A stretch of 64,000 nt of DNA from Janibacter massiliensis (GCF_900289115.1 NZ_LT985196.1:795670-859669), one strand, 5' to 3'. Counted from the stretch's first letter, positions 37,456-46,647 are shown. The notes: generated by a model not told the origin, from the sequence alone. Translations and numbers: made by a program.

Positions 37456-38574
37456 GTGATTCGGCTCGACGGTGTCACGAAGACCTATCCGGACGGCACG
37501 ACGGCGGTGGACGACCTGAGCCTCGTCGCGCCGAAGGGCCGAATCACCGCCCTCGTCGGGCCCTCCGGCTGCGGCAAGACGACGACGCTGCGGATGATCA
37601 ACCGGATGATCGAGCCGACGGCCGGGACGATCACCGTCGACGGCCAGGACGTCGCCTCGATGGACGCCGCGCAGCTGCGGCGAGGTATCGGGTACGTGAT
37701 CCAGCACGGCGGACTCTTCCCCCACCGGACCGTCGAGCGGAACGTGATGACGGTGCCGCTCCTGCTTGGCTGGGACCGCACCCGGGCCCGGGCACGCGCG
37801 ACCGAGCTGCTCGAGATGGTGGGCCTCGACCCCGCGATGGCGAAGCGCTACCCCAGCCAGCTCTCCGGCGGCCAGCAGCAGCGGGTCGGGGTCGCCCGGG
37901 CGCTCGCGGCCGACCCGCCCGTCATGCTCATGGACGAGCCGTTCTCGGCGGTCGACCCGGTCGTCCGCGAGCAGCTGCAGGACGAGTTCCTCCGGCTGCA
38001 GCGGGAGCTCGGCACGACGATCGTGCTCGTCACCCACGACATCGACGAGGCCATCAAGCTGGGTGACCAGGTCGCCGTGCTGCGGGTCGGGGGACGGCTC
38101 GCGCAGGCGGCCGACCCGGCGACGCTCCTGACCCACCCGGCCGACCCGTTCGTGGCCGACTTCCTCGGCCGGGACCGCGGCTACCGCGGTCTCGGGTTCA
38201 CCCACGCCCGGTTGCCGATCCACCCGGAGACCACGACGCCGCTCGGCCAGCCGGTCGGGTCCGTCGGCGATCGCTGGGTGCTCGTCGTGGACCCCGCCGA
38301 CCGGCCGCTCGGATGGGTCGAGCGCGAGCGGGTCGCTGGGCCCGTGACCAAGGACGACCTCGCGCTCGGCGGCACCTTGGCGCCCGTCGACGGCTCCCTC
38401 CGGGCGGCCCTCGACGCGGCGCTGTCGTCGCCGAGCCGGCGCGGGGTCGTCGTCGACGGTGACGGCTGCGTCGTCGGGACGGTCCGGGCGCCGGAGGTGG
38501 TCGCTGCGATCGAGCGCACCGAACGGCCCGACGCTCCCGACGAGAGCCCGGCGCCGGCCGGGGAGACGTCCTGA
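37456..38574 (+). CDS. Osmoprotectant ABC importer, ATP-binding subunit (OpuCA/ProV-like)
   Basis: A 372-residue ATPase driving uptake of a quaternary amine such as glycine betaine, choline or carnitine. Walker A GPSGCGKT (35-42), Q-loop QHGGLFPHRT, signature LSGGQQQR (about 137-144), Walker B VMLMDEPFSAVDP and switch His in VLVTHDIDEA. Residues about 270-355 look like one CBS domain, often an ionic-strength sensor in this family. GGGGAG precedes the GTG start. Its stop codon overlaps the next gene's start by one base (TGATG). Confidence 0.9.
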   Translation: MIRLDGVTKTYPDGTTAVDDLSLVAPKGRITALVGPSGCGKTTTLRMINRMIEPTAGTITVDGQDVASMDAAQLRRGIGYVIQHGGLFPHRTVERNVMTVPLLLGWDRTRARARATELLEMVGLDPAMAKRYPSQLSGGQQQRVGVARALAADPPVMLMDEPFSAVDPVVREQLQDEFLRLQRELGTTIVLVTHDIDEAIKLGDQVAVLRVGGRLAQAADPATLLTHPADPFVADFLGRDRGYRGLGFTHARLPIHPETTTPLGQPVGSVGDRWVLVVDPADRPLGWVERERVAGPVTKDDLALGGTLAPVDGSLRAALDAALSSPSRRGVVVDGDGCVVGTVRAPEVVAAIERTERPDAPDESPAPAGETS

Positions 38575-39227
38575 TGGAGTGGGTCGGCGAGCACCTGGAC
38601 CTCATCGGCCGGCTGCTCACGCTGCACGCCTGGTACGCGTTCCTGCCGTTGCTCATCGGGCTCGCGCTGTCCATCCCGCTCGGCTGGGCAGCGCACCGCT
38701 GGCCCGCGGGCCGTGGCGCGGTCCTCACCGTCACCGGTCTGCTCTACACCGTCCCCTCGCTCGCGCTGTTCATCCTCATGCCGCTCGTCCTCGGCACGAA
38801 GATCCTCGACCCGACGAACGTCATCGTCGCGATGACGATCTACACCGTCGCGCTGCTCGTGCGCACCGTCGTCGACGGCCTGGGGTCGGTGCCCGAGGAG
38901 GTCGACCGGGCTGCCGTCGCGATGGGTTACGGCCCGCTCCGGCGCTTCCTCGGGGTCCAGCTCCCGCTCGCGGCGCCCGTCATCGCCGCCGGCCTGCGGG
39001 TCGCGGCGGTGAGCAACGTGAGCATGCTCTCGGTCGCCTCGCTCATCGGCGTACCCCAGCTGGGGGACCTGCTCACGGACGGCTACAACCGTGACATCCC
39101 GGCCGAGCTCGTCGCCGGCATCCTCGCCTGCATCCTCGTCGCGCTCGCGTTCGACGTGCTCATCCAGCTGGTCACCCGCGTGCTCACCCCGTGGACGCGC
39201 GCGAGCACCTCCGGGAGGGCGGCATGA
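38574..39227 (+). CDS. Osmoprotectant ABC importer, permease (OpuCB-like)
   Basis: A 217-residue permease with about five or six transmembrane helices and the inner-membrane coupling motif (RAAVAMGYGPLRRFLGVQLP). LLYTVPSLALFILMPLVLG is characteristic of OpuCB/YehW-type permeases. Start and stop codons overlap both neighbours (TGATG, ATGA), so the four-gene operon is translationally coupled. Confidence 0.9.
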   Translation: MEWVGEHLDLIGRLLTLHAWYAFLPLLIGLALSIPLGWAAHRWPAGRGAVLTVTGLLYTVPSLALFILMPLVLGTKILDPTNVIVAMTIYTVALLVRTVVDGLGSVPEEVDRAAVAMGYGPLRRFLGVQLPLAAPVIAAGLRVAAVSNVSMLSVASLIGVPQLGDLLTDGYNRDIPAELVAGILACILVALAFDVLIQLVTRVLTPWTRASTSGRAA

Positions 39228-39976
39228 CCACGTCGATCTGGGCCTGGCTCACCGCCGCCGACAGCTGGCGGGGGCCCGACGGCATCCCGACCCGGCTGCA
39301 GGAGCACCTGTCGATCACCGCGCTCGTCCTGCTCATCGCGTCGGCGATCGCGATCCCGCTCGGACTGTGGATCGGGCACAGCGGTCGGGGCCGGTGGCTC
39401 GTCGCGCTCGCGAACTCCGCCCGCGCCGTCCCCACGCTCGGCCTGCTCTTCGCCCTGTCGCTGTGGATCGGCCCGCACATCGCCTCGGACCTCGCCTTCA
39501 CCATCCCGAGCATCGTCGTCCTCGTCCTCCTCGCGATCCCCCCGATCCTGTCCGGGACCTACGCCGGTGTGGACGCGGTCGACCCGGCCGCCCGGGACGC
39601 GGCCCGGGGCCTGGGCCTGACCCGCTGGGGCGTCCTGCGGCAGGTCGAGCTGCCGTGCGCCCTGCCGCTCCTGCTCTCCGGGTTCCGCTCGGCCACCCTC
39701 CAGGTCGCCTCGACCGCGACGATCGCCGCGGCGATCGGGCTCGGTGGCCTGGGGCGGTACCTCATCGACGGGATCGCCGCCGGGGACTACGCGGCGACGG
39801 CAGGCGGGGCCGTCCTCGTCGCGGTCCTGGCCGTCGCGCTCGACGTCCTCCTCGCCCTGCTCACCCGCGTCCTCGTCTCCCCGGGGCTCCGCACCGGCAC
39901 CGGGCGCGCCCGGCCGCGTCGGACGACCGGCCCCGACGATGCCGCCGCGACCGCCGTCGCGGCCAGCCACACCTGA
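39224..39976 (+). CDS. Osmoprotectant ABC importer, second permease (OpuCD-like)
   Basis: A 250-residue permease, partner of the preceding subunit in a heterodimeric channel. Coupling motif: ARDAARGLGLTRWGVLRQVE; ARAVPTLGLLFALSLWIG is typical. The ATG at 39224 overlaps the previous stop (ATGA), which favours it over an in-frame ATG at 39191. The C-terminal 35 residues are a polar tail. The stop codon falls within a heptanucleotide repeat. Confidence 0.9.
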   Translation: MTTSIWAWLTAADSWRGPDGIPTRLQEHLSITALVLLIASAIAIPLGLWIGHSGRGRWLVALANSARAVPTLGLLFALSLWIGPHIASDLAFTIPSIVVLVLLAIPPILSGTYAGVDAVDPAARDAARGLGLTRWGVLRQVELPCALPLLLSGFRSATLQVASTATIAAAIGLGGLGRYLIDGIAAGDYAATAGGAVLVAVLAVALDVLLALLTRVLVSPGLRTGTGRARPRRTTGPDDAAATAVAASHT

Positions 39977-40008
39977 CCACCGACCACCGACCACCGACCA
40001 CCGACCAC
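39974..40008. repeat. Five tandem heptamers (CGACCAC)n in the importer operon
   Basis: TGACCAC followed by four exact CGACCAC units. The first unit contains the TGA of the second permease and the array fills most of the spacer before the binding-protein gene. Seven-base units in a spacer could slip and change the distance to the next ribosome-binding site (AGGAGA, ~40029) without altering any protein. Confidence 0.85.
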
Positions 40009-40040
40009 CGACGCACCACCGATCCAGCCAGGAGATCCCC

Positions 40041-40961
40041 ATGTCCCGCACCACCACCGCCGCCGCAGCCTTTGCGCTCGTCGGCGCCCTGTCCCTCTCC
40101 GCCTGCGGCGGGGGCGGCCCCGACCCCCTCGCCACCTCGTCCTCCGGCTCGGCCCAGGGCGGCGCGGGCGAGGTCGTCGTCGGGTCGGCCGACTTCTCCG
40201 AGTCCATCCTCCTGGCGCACATCTACGCAGGGGCACTCGAGGCCGACGGGGTGAACGCGACGACGAGGACGAACATCGGCTCGCGCGAGATCTACCTCAA
40301 GGCGCTCGAGGACGGGTCCGTCGACGTCATGCCCGAGTACACCGGCGCCCTGGCCGTCTACTACGACAAGACCTTCTCCGAGACCGACCCGGAAAAGGTC
40401 TACTCGGGCCTGCAGAAGGAGCTCCCGGAGGGCCTGACCGTCCTCGAGAAGTCCGCCGCGGAGGACAAGGACTCGATCGCGGTCTCGCGCAAGACCGCCG
40501 ACGAGAAGAACCTGACGACGATCGACGACCTCGAGCCGGTCGCCGGCGAGCTGACCCTCGGCGCGCCGTCGGAGTTCCAGAACCGCGAGCAGGGAGTCAA
40601 GGGCCTGAAGTCGCAGTACGGCGTCGAGTTCGGGCAGTTCCGGGCGCTCAAGGGCGCTGCGCTCGTCAACGCCCTGAAGAACGGCCAGGTCCACGCCGCC
40701 AACCTCTTCTCGACCGACCCGAACATCGCGGCCAACGACTTCGTCGTCCTCGAGGACGAGAAGAACCTCTTCGGCAGCCAGAACGTCGTGCCGCTCGTGA
40801 CGACGGACGTCGAGGAGCAGGTGTCCCCCTCGCTGAACAAGGTTTCGAAGGCCCTCACCACGGAGAAGCTCACGGCGATGCTCCAGAAGACGGACATCGA
40901 CAAGGAGGACCCGGAGAAGGTGGCCGACGAGTTCCTCGAGGACGAGGGCATCACCAGCTGA
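40041..40961 (+). CDS. Osmoprotectant ABC importer, substrate-binding lipoprotein
   Basis: A 306-residue lipoprotein that delivers the solute to the permeases. Lipobox LSAC with Cys22; the mature protein has the ProX/OpuCC pattern FSESILLAHIYAGALEADG and GSREIYLKALEDGSVDVMPE, followed by YTGAL. AGGAG precedes the ATG. Its last 11 bases overlap the end of the convergent EEP-family gene. Confidence 0.9.
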   Translation: MSRTTTAAAAFALVGALSLSACGGGGPDPLATSSSGSAQGGAGEVVVGSADFSESILLAHIYAGALEADGVNATTRTNIGSREIYLKALEDGSVDVMPEYTGALAVYYDKTFSETDPEKVYSGLQKELPEGLTVLEKSAAEDKDSIAVSRKTADEKNLTTIDDLEPVAGELTLGAPSEFQNREQGVKGLKSQYGVEFGQFRALKGAALVNALKNGQVHAANLFSTDPNIAANDFVVLEDEKNLFGSQNVVPLVTTDVEEQVSPSLNKVSKALTTEKLTAMLQKTDIDKEDPEKVADEFLEDEGITS

Positions 40962-41916
40962 CCGTCGCCACCACCGCCCGGTGGTCGCTGCCCGGGATGC
41001 GCGGCGCGTCGAAGGACTCGCACCGCGCGTCCCGGGTGAGGACGTGGTCGATCATCAGCGGCGCCCACCGGCCGTCGACGACCGGCGACCAGGTCCCCGG
41101 CGTCCCCAGGCCCAGGGCGTCCGCGCACTCGGTCAGGCCGGTGTCGCGGACGAAGCGGCGGTAGCGGATCGTCGTCACGGGGGCGTTGAGGTCACCGAGG
41201 ACGACGACCGGCCCCGACTGCTCCACCCGTGCACCGATCGCTCGGAAGCCCGTGTCCCAGAGCCGTGGGGGCTGGAACGCGGGGTTGACCAGGCGGGTGC
41301 CGATGACGCGCAGGTCGCTTCGGTCGCCGTCGATCGTCACCTCGCCCGTCGGGGTCCCGGCGCCGGTGACGGTGCGGGGGCTCACCACCCGTGCGTCGCG
41401 CGCAAGGATCACCGTCGAGGTCTCGATCGCCTCGTCGAACTCGGACCACACGACCCGCATCCGCAGGGCACGGGCGTACCCCTCGAGGGTGCCCGGCGCG
41501 ACCTCGGCGAGGACGACGACGTCGGCGTCGGCCGCGACCCGGGCGAGCACGCCGGCGTCGGCCCGGCCCTGCAGCGTGTTGAGCGCGACGACGGTCGCCG
41601 TGTCGGTCGGCTCGGGCGGGGGTCCCGGGGTGGACGGCGTCGTCCCGGGGATCGCGTAGCCGACGAGCGGGAGGACCGGGATGATCACCGTCGCGAGGAT
41701 CGCGGCGCGGGTCAGCCACCGGTGCCGCCCGCCGAGGAGCGCGCACACCGCCGCCACGGCCGCGAGCGGCAGCAGCAGGGTGCCGACGACGACAGCGATC
41801 CATGACGTCCCGCCGGCCCACCAGGCCAGGGGTGCCACGAGGGCGCAGAGGACGAGACCGGCAAGGGTGAGACGGTTCCACCAGCGCTGCAGCAGCGCGA
41901 TCCCTGACCCGGCCAT
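40951..41916 (-). CDS. Membrane-anchored endonuclease/exonuclease/phosphatase-family protein
   Basis: A 321-residue protein with three N-terminal transmembrane helices (to about residue 100) and an extracytoplasmic EEP domain. Catalytic signatures: ALNTLQGRAD (metal Asn), VVLAEV (metal Glu), GDLNAP (Asp/Asn) and a final SDHRAV (Asp/His). Likely acts on phosphodiesters outside the membrane, such as nucleic acid or lipid phosphates. It converges with the binding-protein gene and overlaps it by 11 bp. Confidence 0.85.
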   Translation of the reverse strand: MAGSGIALLQRWWNRLTLAGLVLCALVAPLAWWAGGTSWIAVVVGTLLLPLAAVAAVCALLGGRHRWLTRAAILATVIIPVLPLVGYAIPGTTPSTPGPPPEPTDTATVVALNTLQGRADAGVLARVAADADVVVLAEVAPGTLEGYARALRMRVVWSEFDEAIETSTVILARDARVVSPRTVTGAGTPTGEVTIDGDRSDLRVIGTRLVNPAFQPPRLWDTGFRAIGARVEQSGPVVVLGDLNAPVTTIRYRRFVRDTGLTECADALGLGTPGTWSPVVDGRWAPLMIDHVLTRDARCESFDAPRIPGSDHRAVVATVSW

Positions 41917-41997
41917 GCCGTCAGTCTTCCAGCGGGCGGGCCGGGCCCGAACGGCGCAGCCCCTCCCACGGACCGGGCGGGATGGCAGGGTGGGGCC

Positions 41998-43023
41998 ATG
42001 GTTATCGAACGCCCCTCGACGGACACCGACGACGAGGTCGTGACGAGCGCCCGGGACGGGGTCGGCTGGATCGTCCTCAACCGGCCGCGGGCGATTAACG
42101 CCCTCACGACGGGGATGATCGAGCAGATCGACGCCGCCCTCGACCGGTGGGAGCACGACGGGTCGGTGCGGGTGATCGTCCTCGCCGGCGCGGGCGAGCG
42201 CGGTCTGTGCGCCGGCGGCGACGTCGTCGCGGTGCGGGCCGCGGGGCTCGCGGGTGACCTGGACGCCGGGCGGTTCTTCGAGCGGGAGTACGACGTCGAC
42301 CTGCGGCTGGCGACCTCGTCGGTGCCCGTCGTCGCGGTGATGGACGGTGTCGTCATGGGCGGCGGGCTCGGGCTCAGCGCGTTCGCGGCGCACCGGATCG
42401 TCACCGAGCGGTCGGTGCTGGCGATGCCCGAGACGATCATCGGCTTCTTCCCCGACGTGGGCATGACCTACCTGCTCGCGCGTGCGCCCGGTGAGCTCGG
42501 CACGCACGTCGCGCTCACCGGGGCGACCTTCGGTGGAGCCGACGCGATCGCCCTGGGGCTCGCGGACGTCCTCGTCGACTCGACCGCCCTCGATGCGGAG
42601 GTCGGCGCGGCGGTCGACGCCTTCCTCGCTGGCGGGCTGCCGGAGGGTGATCGCCCGGACGCGCCGCTGCAGGAGGAGCGCGGATGGATCGACCGCTCCT
42701 ACGCCGGGGACGACGTCGCCGAGATCGTCCGACGGCTCGAGGCCGCGCCTGAGCCGGGCGCTGCCGTCGCGCTCGAGGCGATCCGCGCGCGGTCGCCGCT
42801 CGCCGTGGCGGTCACGCTTGAGGCACTGCGGCAGGCGGGCCGCGCCGAGTCCCTCGCGGAGGTCTTCGACCGGGACCGGGTCGTCGCCCGCAACTCGATC
42901 GAGCACGCGGAGTTCGCCGAGGGGGTGCGCGCGCAGCTCGTCGACAAGGACCGCTCGCCGCGGTGGCGGCACGCGCGGGTCGAGGACGTCACCCGTGCCG
43001 AGGTCGAGGCCTTCTTCGCCTGA
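41998..43023 (+). CDS. 3-hydroxyisobutyryl-CoA hydrolase-like (crotonase superfamily)
   Basis: A 341-residue ECH_2 protein, longer than simple enoyl-CoA hydratases. LNRPRAINALTTGMIEQID, GLCAGGDVVAVR (oxyanion hole), MDGVVMGGGLGLSAFAAHRI and MPETIIGFFPDVGMTYLLAR with Glu and Asp at the catalytic positions match HIBCH, the valine-catabolism thioesterase. A weak CAGGGT box is 6 nt before the ATG. A very strong terminator follows. Confidence 0.88.
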   Translation: MVIERPSTDTDDEVVTSARDGVGWIVLNRPRAINALTTGMIEQIDAALDRWEHDGSVRVIVLAGAGERGLCAGGDVVAVRAAGLAGDLDAGRFFEREYDVDLRLATSSVPVVAVMDGVVMGGGLGLSAFAAHRIVTERSVLAMPETIIGFFPDVGMTYLLARAPGELGTHVALTGATFGGADAIALGLADVLVDSTALDAEVGAAVDAFLAGGLPEGDRPDAPLQEERGWIDRSYAGDDVAEIVRRLEAAPEPGAAVALEAIRARSPLAVAVTLEALRQAGRAESLAEVFDRDRVVARNSIEHAEFAEGVRAQLVDKDRSPRWRHARVEDVTRAEVEAFFA

Positions 43024-43030
43024 GGACGAC

Positions 43031-43066
43031 GAAGGGCGCCCCGGGGATCTCCCCGGGGCGCCCTTC
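43031..43066. terminator. Bidirectional terminator
   Basis: GAAGGGCGCCCCGGGG (43031-43046) and CCCCGGGGCGCCCTTC (43051-43066) form a perfect 16-bp stem with a 4-nt loop, between the HIBCH-like gene and the convergent EtfD-like gene. Confidence 0.9.
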
Positions 43067-43088
43067 GCGTGTCAGTCGCGGGGGAGCG

Positions 43089-46000
43089 TCACTCCCACGA
43101 CATCTTCGGCCCGTCCGGTGCGACACCGGTCGACGGCTTGGGCGCCTCGGGCTCCGCAGCCTCGGCGGCCGGCGCAGCCTCGGCGGGCTGCTCGACGTCC
43201 GCGCTCGCCTCGGCCTGCTCGGCGGGGGCCTCAAGCTCCGGGGTCGGGGTCTCCTCGACCGTCGGGGTGCCCTGCGCCTCGGCCGCGGGCTCCTCGGCCG
43301 CGGGCTCCTCGGCCGCGGGCTTCTCAGCCGCCGGCGCCGGGGTGGCCTCGGCGACCGGGGTGTCCGCAGGCTCCCACGACATGAGCTTGCCTGCGGGCGC
43401 GGTGCCGGTGGCAGCGGCCTTCGGGGCGTCCGCCTGAGAAGCCTCGGCCTCGACCGCCGCGGTGGCGGGGGCGCCCTCGGCCTTCGGCTTCTCGGCCTGG
43501 GGGGCCTCCGGCTCTTCGGCCTTCGGCTCCGCCGCGGCGGGCGCGGCCGGCGTGGCCTCGTCCTCCCAGGACATGGTCTTGCCCTTGGGCGCGGCGGCAG
43601 CGGGGGCGGCCTCGGTCTTCGGCTCCTCGGTCGTGGACTCGGTCGCAGCCGCGGCGGGCGCGGCCGGCGTGGCCTCGTCCTCCCAAGACATGGTCTTGCC
43701 CTTGGGTGCGGCGCCAGTGGGGGCGCCCTCGGCCTTCGGCTTCTCGGCCTGGGGGGCCTCCGGCTCTTCGGCCTTCGGCTCCGCCGCGGCGGGCGCGGCC
43801 GGCGTGGCCTCGTCCTCCCAGGACATGGTCTTGCCCTTGGGTGCGGCGCCAGTGGGGGCGCCCTCGGCCTTCGGCGCGGCGGCCGGTGCCGGGGCGGGCG
43901 AGGTCTGGGTGACCTCGTCCTCCCACGACATCGTCTTGCCGGCCGGGGTCCCCGTCGCCTTCGGCTCCGCCGACGTACCGATCGTCGCGTCCCCGGCCTC
44001 CGCCTCGCGGATCGCCTCGCCGGTCGCCTCGGACTCGGCAGCGCTGGGCTCCTCCGCGACCGGCTCGTCACCCGTCTGCGCGACCTCCGCCGGCTGGTCG
44101 ACCGCGGTCGGGAGGTTCGTCGACTCGGCGTCGTCCGCCTCGGTCGTGCCCTCCTCCTCGACGGCCTCCTCCGAGCGACGGACCGCTGCGAGCAGCATCT
44201 GCGCGACGTCGACGACCTCGATGTCCTCGCTCGCGCCCTCCGACTGCTTGGCCGTGAGGCCGTCGGAGAGCATGACGCGGCAGAACGGGCACCCGACCGC
44301 GATGCGCTCGGCACCCGTCGCGATGGCCTCCTCGGTGCGGTTGACGTTGATCCGCGTGCCGAGCTTCTCCTCCATCCACATGCGGGCACCACCGGCGCCG
44401 CAGCAGAACGAGGTCATGCCCGAGCGGGGCATCTCGCGCAGCTCGACCCCGGGCAGCGACCCGATGAGCTCACGCGGCGGGGCGTAGACGTCGTTGTGCC
44501 GACCGAGGTAGCACGGGTCGTGGTACGTCACGGTCGGGGCGTTGGACGAGACGTCCTTGGCGCTCGACTTCTTCGGACCCTGCGGCGCAGCGACCGGCGT
44601 GAGGCGCTTCTCGCGCACGAGCCGGTTGAGCAGCTGCGTGTGGTGGACGACCTCGTACTGGCCGCCGAGCTGCGGGTACTCGTTCTTGATCGTGTTGAAG
44701 CAGTGGGCGCAGGTGACGACGATCTTCGTCGCGCCGAGCTCGTTCATCGTCTCGACGTTCTGCTGCCCGAGCATCTGGAAGAGCACCTCGTTGCCGGCGC
44801 GACGGGCGGAGTCACCCGTGCAGGTCTCGCCGTCCCCGAGGACCGCGAAGCTCACGCCTGCGGTGTCGAGGAGCTCGGCGACGGCGCGCGAGGTCTTCTT
44901 CGCGCGGTCCTCGTAGGCGCCGGCGCAGCCGACCCAGAAGAGGTAGTCGACGTCGGAGAGGTTCTCGACGTCCTTGCCCGCGACCTTGACCTCGAACGGC
45001 AGGTCCTTCGCCCAGTCCATCCGGGCCCGGGCGCCCATGCCCCACGGGTTGCCCTTGTTCTCGAGGTTCTTGAACAGCCCGCCGAGCTCGCTGGGGAACG
45101 CGCTCTCGATGAGGTTCTGGTAGCGACGCATGTCGAGGATGTGGTCGACGTGCTCGATGTCGACGGGGCACTGCTCGACGCACGCGCCGCACGTGGTGCA
45201 CGACCAGAGGACGTCCTGGTCGATGACCGCGTCGGGGCCGTGGGGGTTGTAGGCCGTCAGCGGGTTGTCGAGGTCGTAGCCGGTCTCGCCGATGAGGGGC
45301 AGCTCGGCCCACGGGACAGCGGTCGTGGTGGCCGCGACGGCCGTTGCGCCCTGGCCCTCGCCGGTGCGGATCTCCATCGACGACGCCTTCCGGGCCTCGA
45401 TGCCGTGCAGGCCGTCGGTCGGGGTGCCCGCCGGGTCGGCCAGCGCGACCGCGCCGAGGGAGTCGGCAGCGGCACCGCCCTTGACGGCCTGCAGGTACGG
45501 CGCCTTCGCAGCCGCGTGGTCACGCAGCGTCATCATGAGCAGCTTCGGCGAGAGCGGCTTGTCCGTGTTCCACGCCGGGCACTGGCTCTGGCAGCGACCA
45601 CACTCGGTGCAGGTGGTGAAGTCGAGCAGGCCCTTCCACGTGAAGTCCTCGACCTTGCCGACGCCGAGGGTCGTCTCCTCGTCCATCTCCTCCATGGCCT
45701 CCATGGAGAAGGGCTTGCCGTCGATCGTCATCGGCTTGGCGGCACCGAGGGCGGTGCTGCCGTCGGCCTCGCGCTTGAACCAGATGTTCGGGAAGGCGAG
45801 GAAGCGGTGCCAGGCGACACCCATCGTCGGCTGCAGGGAGATCGTGATCATCCACGCGAAGGAGATGAGGATCTTGATCATCGCGACGAGGTAGACGACC
45901 TGCGCGAGCGCCGGGAGCGACAGCCCGCTCCACATGCCGGCCAGCCACCCCGTCAGCGGGAAGTGCAGCGCGAGGCTCGACTCCGGCTCGAGGCGCTGGA

Positions 46001-46640
46001 CCATCGCGGCCTCGAGCGTGCGGAGCAGGAGGATGCAGATCGTGACGCCGAGGATCGTCAGCTCGACGTAGTAGGCCTGCCAGAAGGTCGAGCCGAAGAA
46101 CCGCGAGCGGCGGCCCTGCTCACCCTCGGCTCCGCGGGGGTGCGCCTTCTGGCGGACGACCATGAGCACGACGATGCCGATGAGGCCGGTCCACGCGAAG
46201 AGCTCGATGAGCCACTCGAACGGCGGGAAGTGCCCGATGATCGGCAGGCGGTAGTCCGGCCGGACGAGCTGGAAGAACGCGTTGACGAGCGTCGCGAAGA
46301 GGATGAGGAAGCTCAGCGACGTGAACCAGTGGGCCACGGCGACGGCCGGCAGGCGCGACATCCGGGTGTGGCCGAGGAACTCCTTGATCAGGACCCACGT
46401 GCGCGCGCCAGGGCGGTCGGTGCGCGGTTCGGGGCGGCCCAGCCGGTAGTGCTTGACGAAGCGCGCGACCTGGCGGAACAGCAGCGCCCACCCGATGAGG
46501 GGGATGACGAAGCACACGACGAGCGCGAGGATCTGCAGCGGCGTGACTTCGCCGAACGTCTCGGGGTCGGGCTTCGGCCACCACGGCATGGTGTCCGACG
46601 CGAGGACGCTGAGGGGCAGCGCAAGGGCGGGGGCTGTCAT
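43089..46640 (-). CDS. etfD: EtfD-like membrane Fe-S oxidoreductase with long repetitive tail
   Basis: A 1183-residue protein of the Rv0338c (EtfD) type, which carries electrons from ETF and acyl-CoA dehydrogenases to menaquinone. The first ~270 residues form about five membrane helices of the NarI/HdrE kind. Two 4Fe-4S ligand sets follow: Cys344-347-350-354 (CTECGRCQSQC) and Cys481-484-487-491 (CTTCGACVEQC). Then two CCG-type HdrD domains contain VGCAGAYEDR (Cys572) and CCGAGGARMW (746-747). The core ends near 825. The remaining ~360 residues are Ala/Pro/Glu rich, presumably disordered, and contain MSWE six times. The mycobacterial protein (about 880 residues) lacks this tail. ATG 46640 is set by TAGGAT 7 nt upstream. 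Confidence 0.9.
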   Translation of the reverse strand: MTAPALALPLSVLASDTMPWWPKPDPETFGEVTPLQILALVVCFVIPLIGWALLFRQVARFVKHYRLGRPEPRTDRPGARTWVLIKEFLGHTRMSRLPAVAVAHWFTSLSFLILFATLVNAFFQLVRPDYRLPIIGHFPPFEWLIELFAWTGLIGIVVLMVVRQKAHPRGAEGEQGRRSRFFGSTFWQAYYVELTILGVTICILLLRTLEAAMVQRLEPESSLALHFPLTGWLAGMWSGLSLPALAQVVYLVAMIKILISFAWMITISLQPTMGVAWHRFLAFPNIWFKREADGSTALGAAKPMTIDGKPFSMEAMEEMDEETTLGVGKVEDFTWKGLLDFTTCTECGRCQSQCPAWNTDKPLSPKLLMMTLRDHAAAKAPYLQAVKGGAAADSLGAVALADPAGTPTDGLHGIEARKASSMEIRTGEGQGATAVAATTTAVPWAELPLIGETGYDLDNPLTAYNPHGPDAVIDQDVLWSCTTCGACVEQCPVDIEHVDHILDMRRYQNLIESAFPSELGGLFKNLENKGNPWGMGARARMDWAKDLPFEVKVAGKDVENLSDVDYLFWVGCAGAYEDRAKKTSRAVAELLDTAGVSFAVLGDGETCTGDSARRAGNEVLFQMLGQQNVETMNELGATKIVVTCAHCFNTIKNEYPQLGGQYEVVHHTQLLNRLVREKRLTPVAAPQGPKKSSAKDVSSNAPTVTYHDPCYLGRHNDVYAPPRELIGSLPGVELREMPRSGMTSFCCGAGGARMWMEEKLGTRINVNRTEEAIATGAERIAVGCPFCRVMLSDGLTAKQSEGASEDIEVVDVAQMLLAAVRRSEEAVEEEGTTEADDAESTNLPTAVDQPAEVAQTGDEPVAEEPSAAESEATGEAIREAEAGDATIGTSAEPKATGTPAGKTMSWEDEVTQTSPAPAPAAAPKAEGAPTGAAPKGKTMSWEDEATPAAPAAAEPKAEEPEAPQAEKPKAEGAPTGAAPKGKTMSWEDEATPAAPAAAATESTTEEPKTEAAPAAAAPKGKTMSWEDEATPAAPAAAEPKAEEPEAPQAEKPKAEGAPATAAVEAEASQADAPKAAATGTAPAGKLMSWEPADTPVAEATPAPAAEKPAAEEPAAEEPAAEAQGTPTVEETPTPELEAPAEQAEASADVEQPAEAAPAAEAAEPEAPKPSTGVAPDGPKMSWE
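43467..43589. repeat. 123-bp direct repeat, copy 1 (tail-coding)
   Basis: Identical by eye to 43719-43841, 252 bp away. Encodes one MSWE unit with its Ala/Pro/Glu spacer in the EtfD-like tail. Identity at DNA level implies recent duplication or ongoing recombination. Confidence 0.85.
43719..43841. repeat. 123-bp direct repeat, copy 2 (tail-coding)
   Basis: Second identical copy of the unit at 43467-43589. Recombination between the two would remove 252 bp, exactly 84 codons, keeping the frame. Confidence 0.85.
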
Positions 46641-46647
46641 GGGGCGG

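Noticed and set aside
39974-40008. A CRISPR array
   Set aside because: Units are 7 bp with no spacers and no cas genes; it is a simple tandem repeat.
43467-43841. CRISPR or IS-derived repeats
   Set aside because: The repeats are in frame within one ORF and encode repeated protein units.
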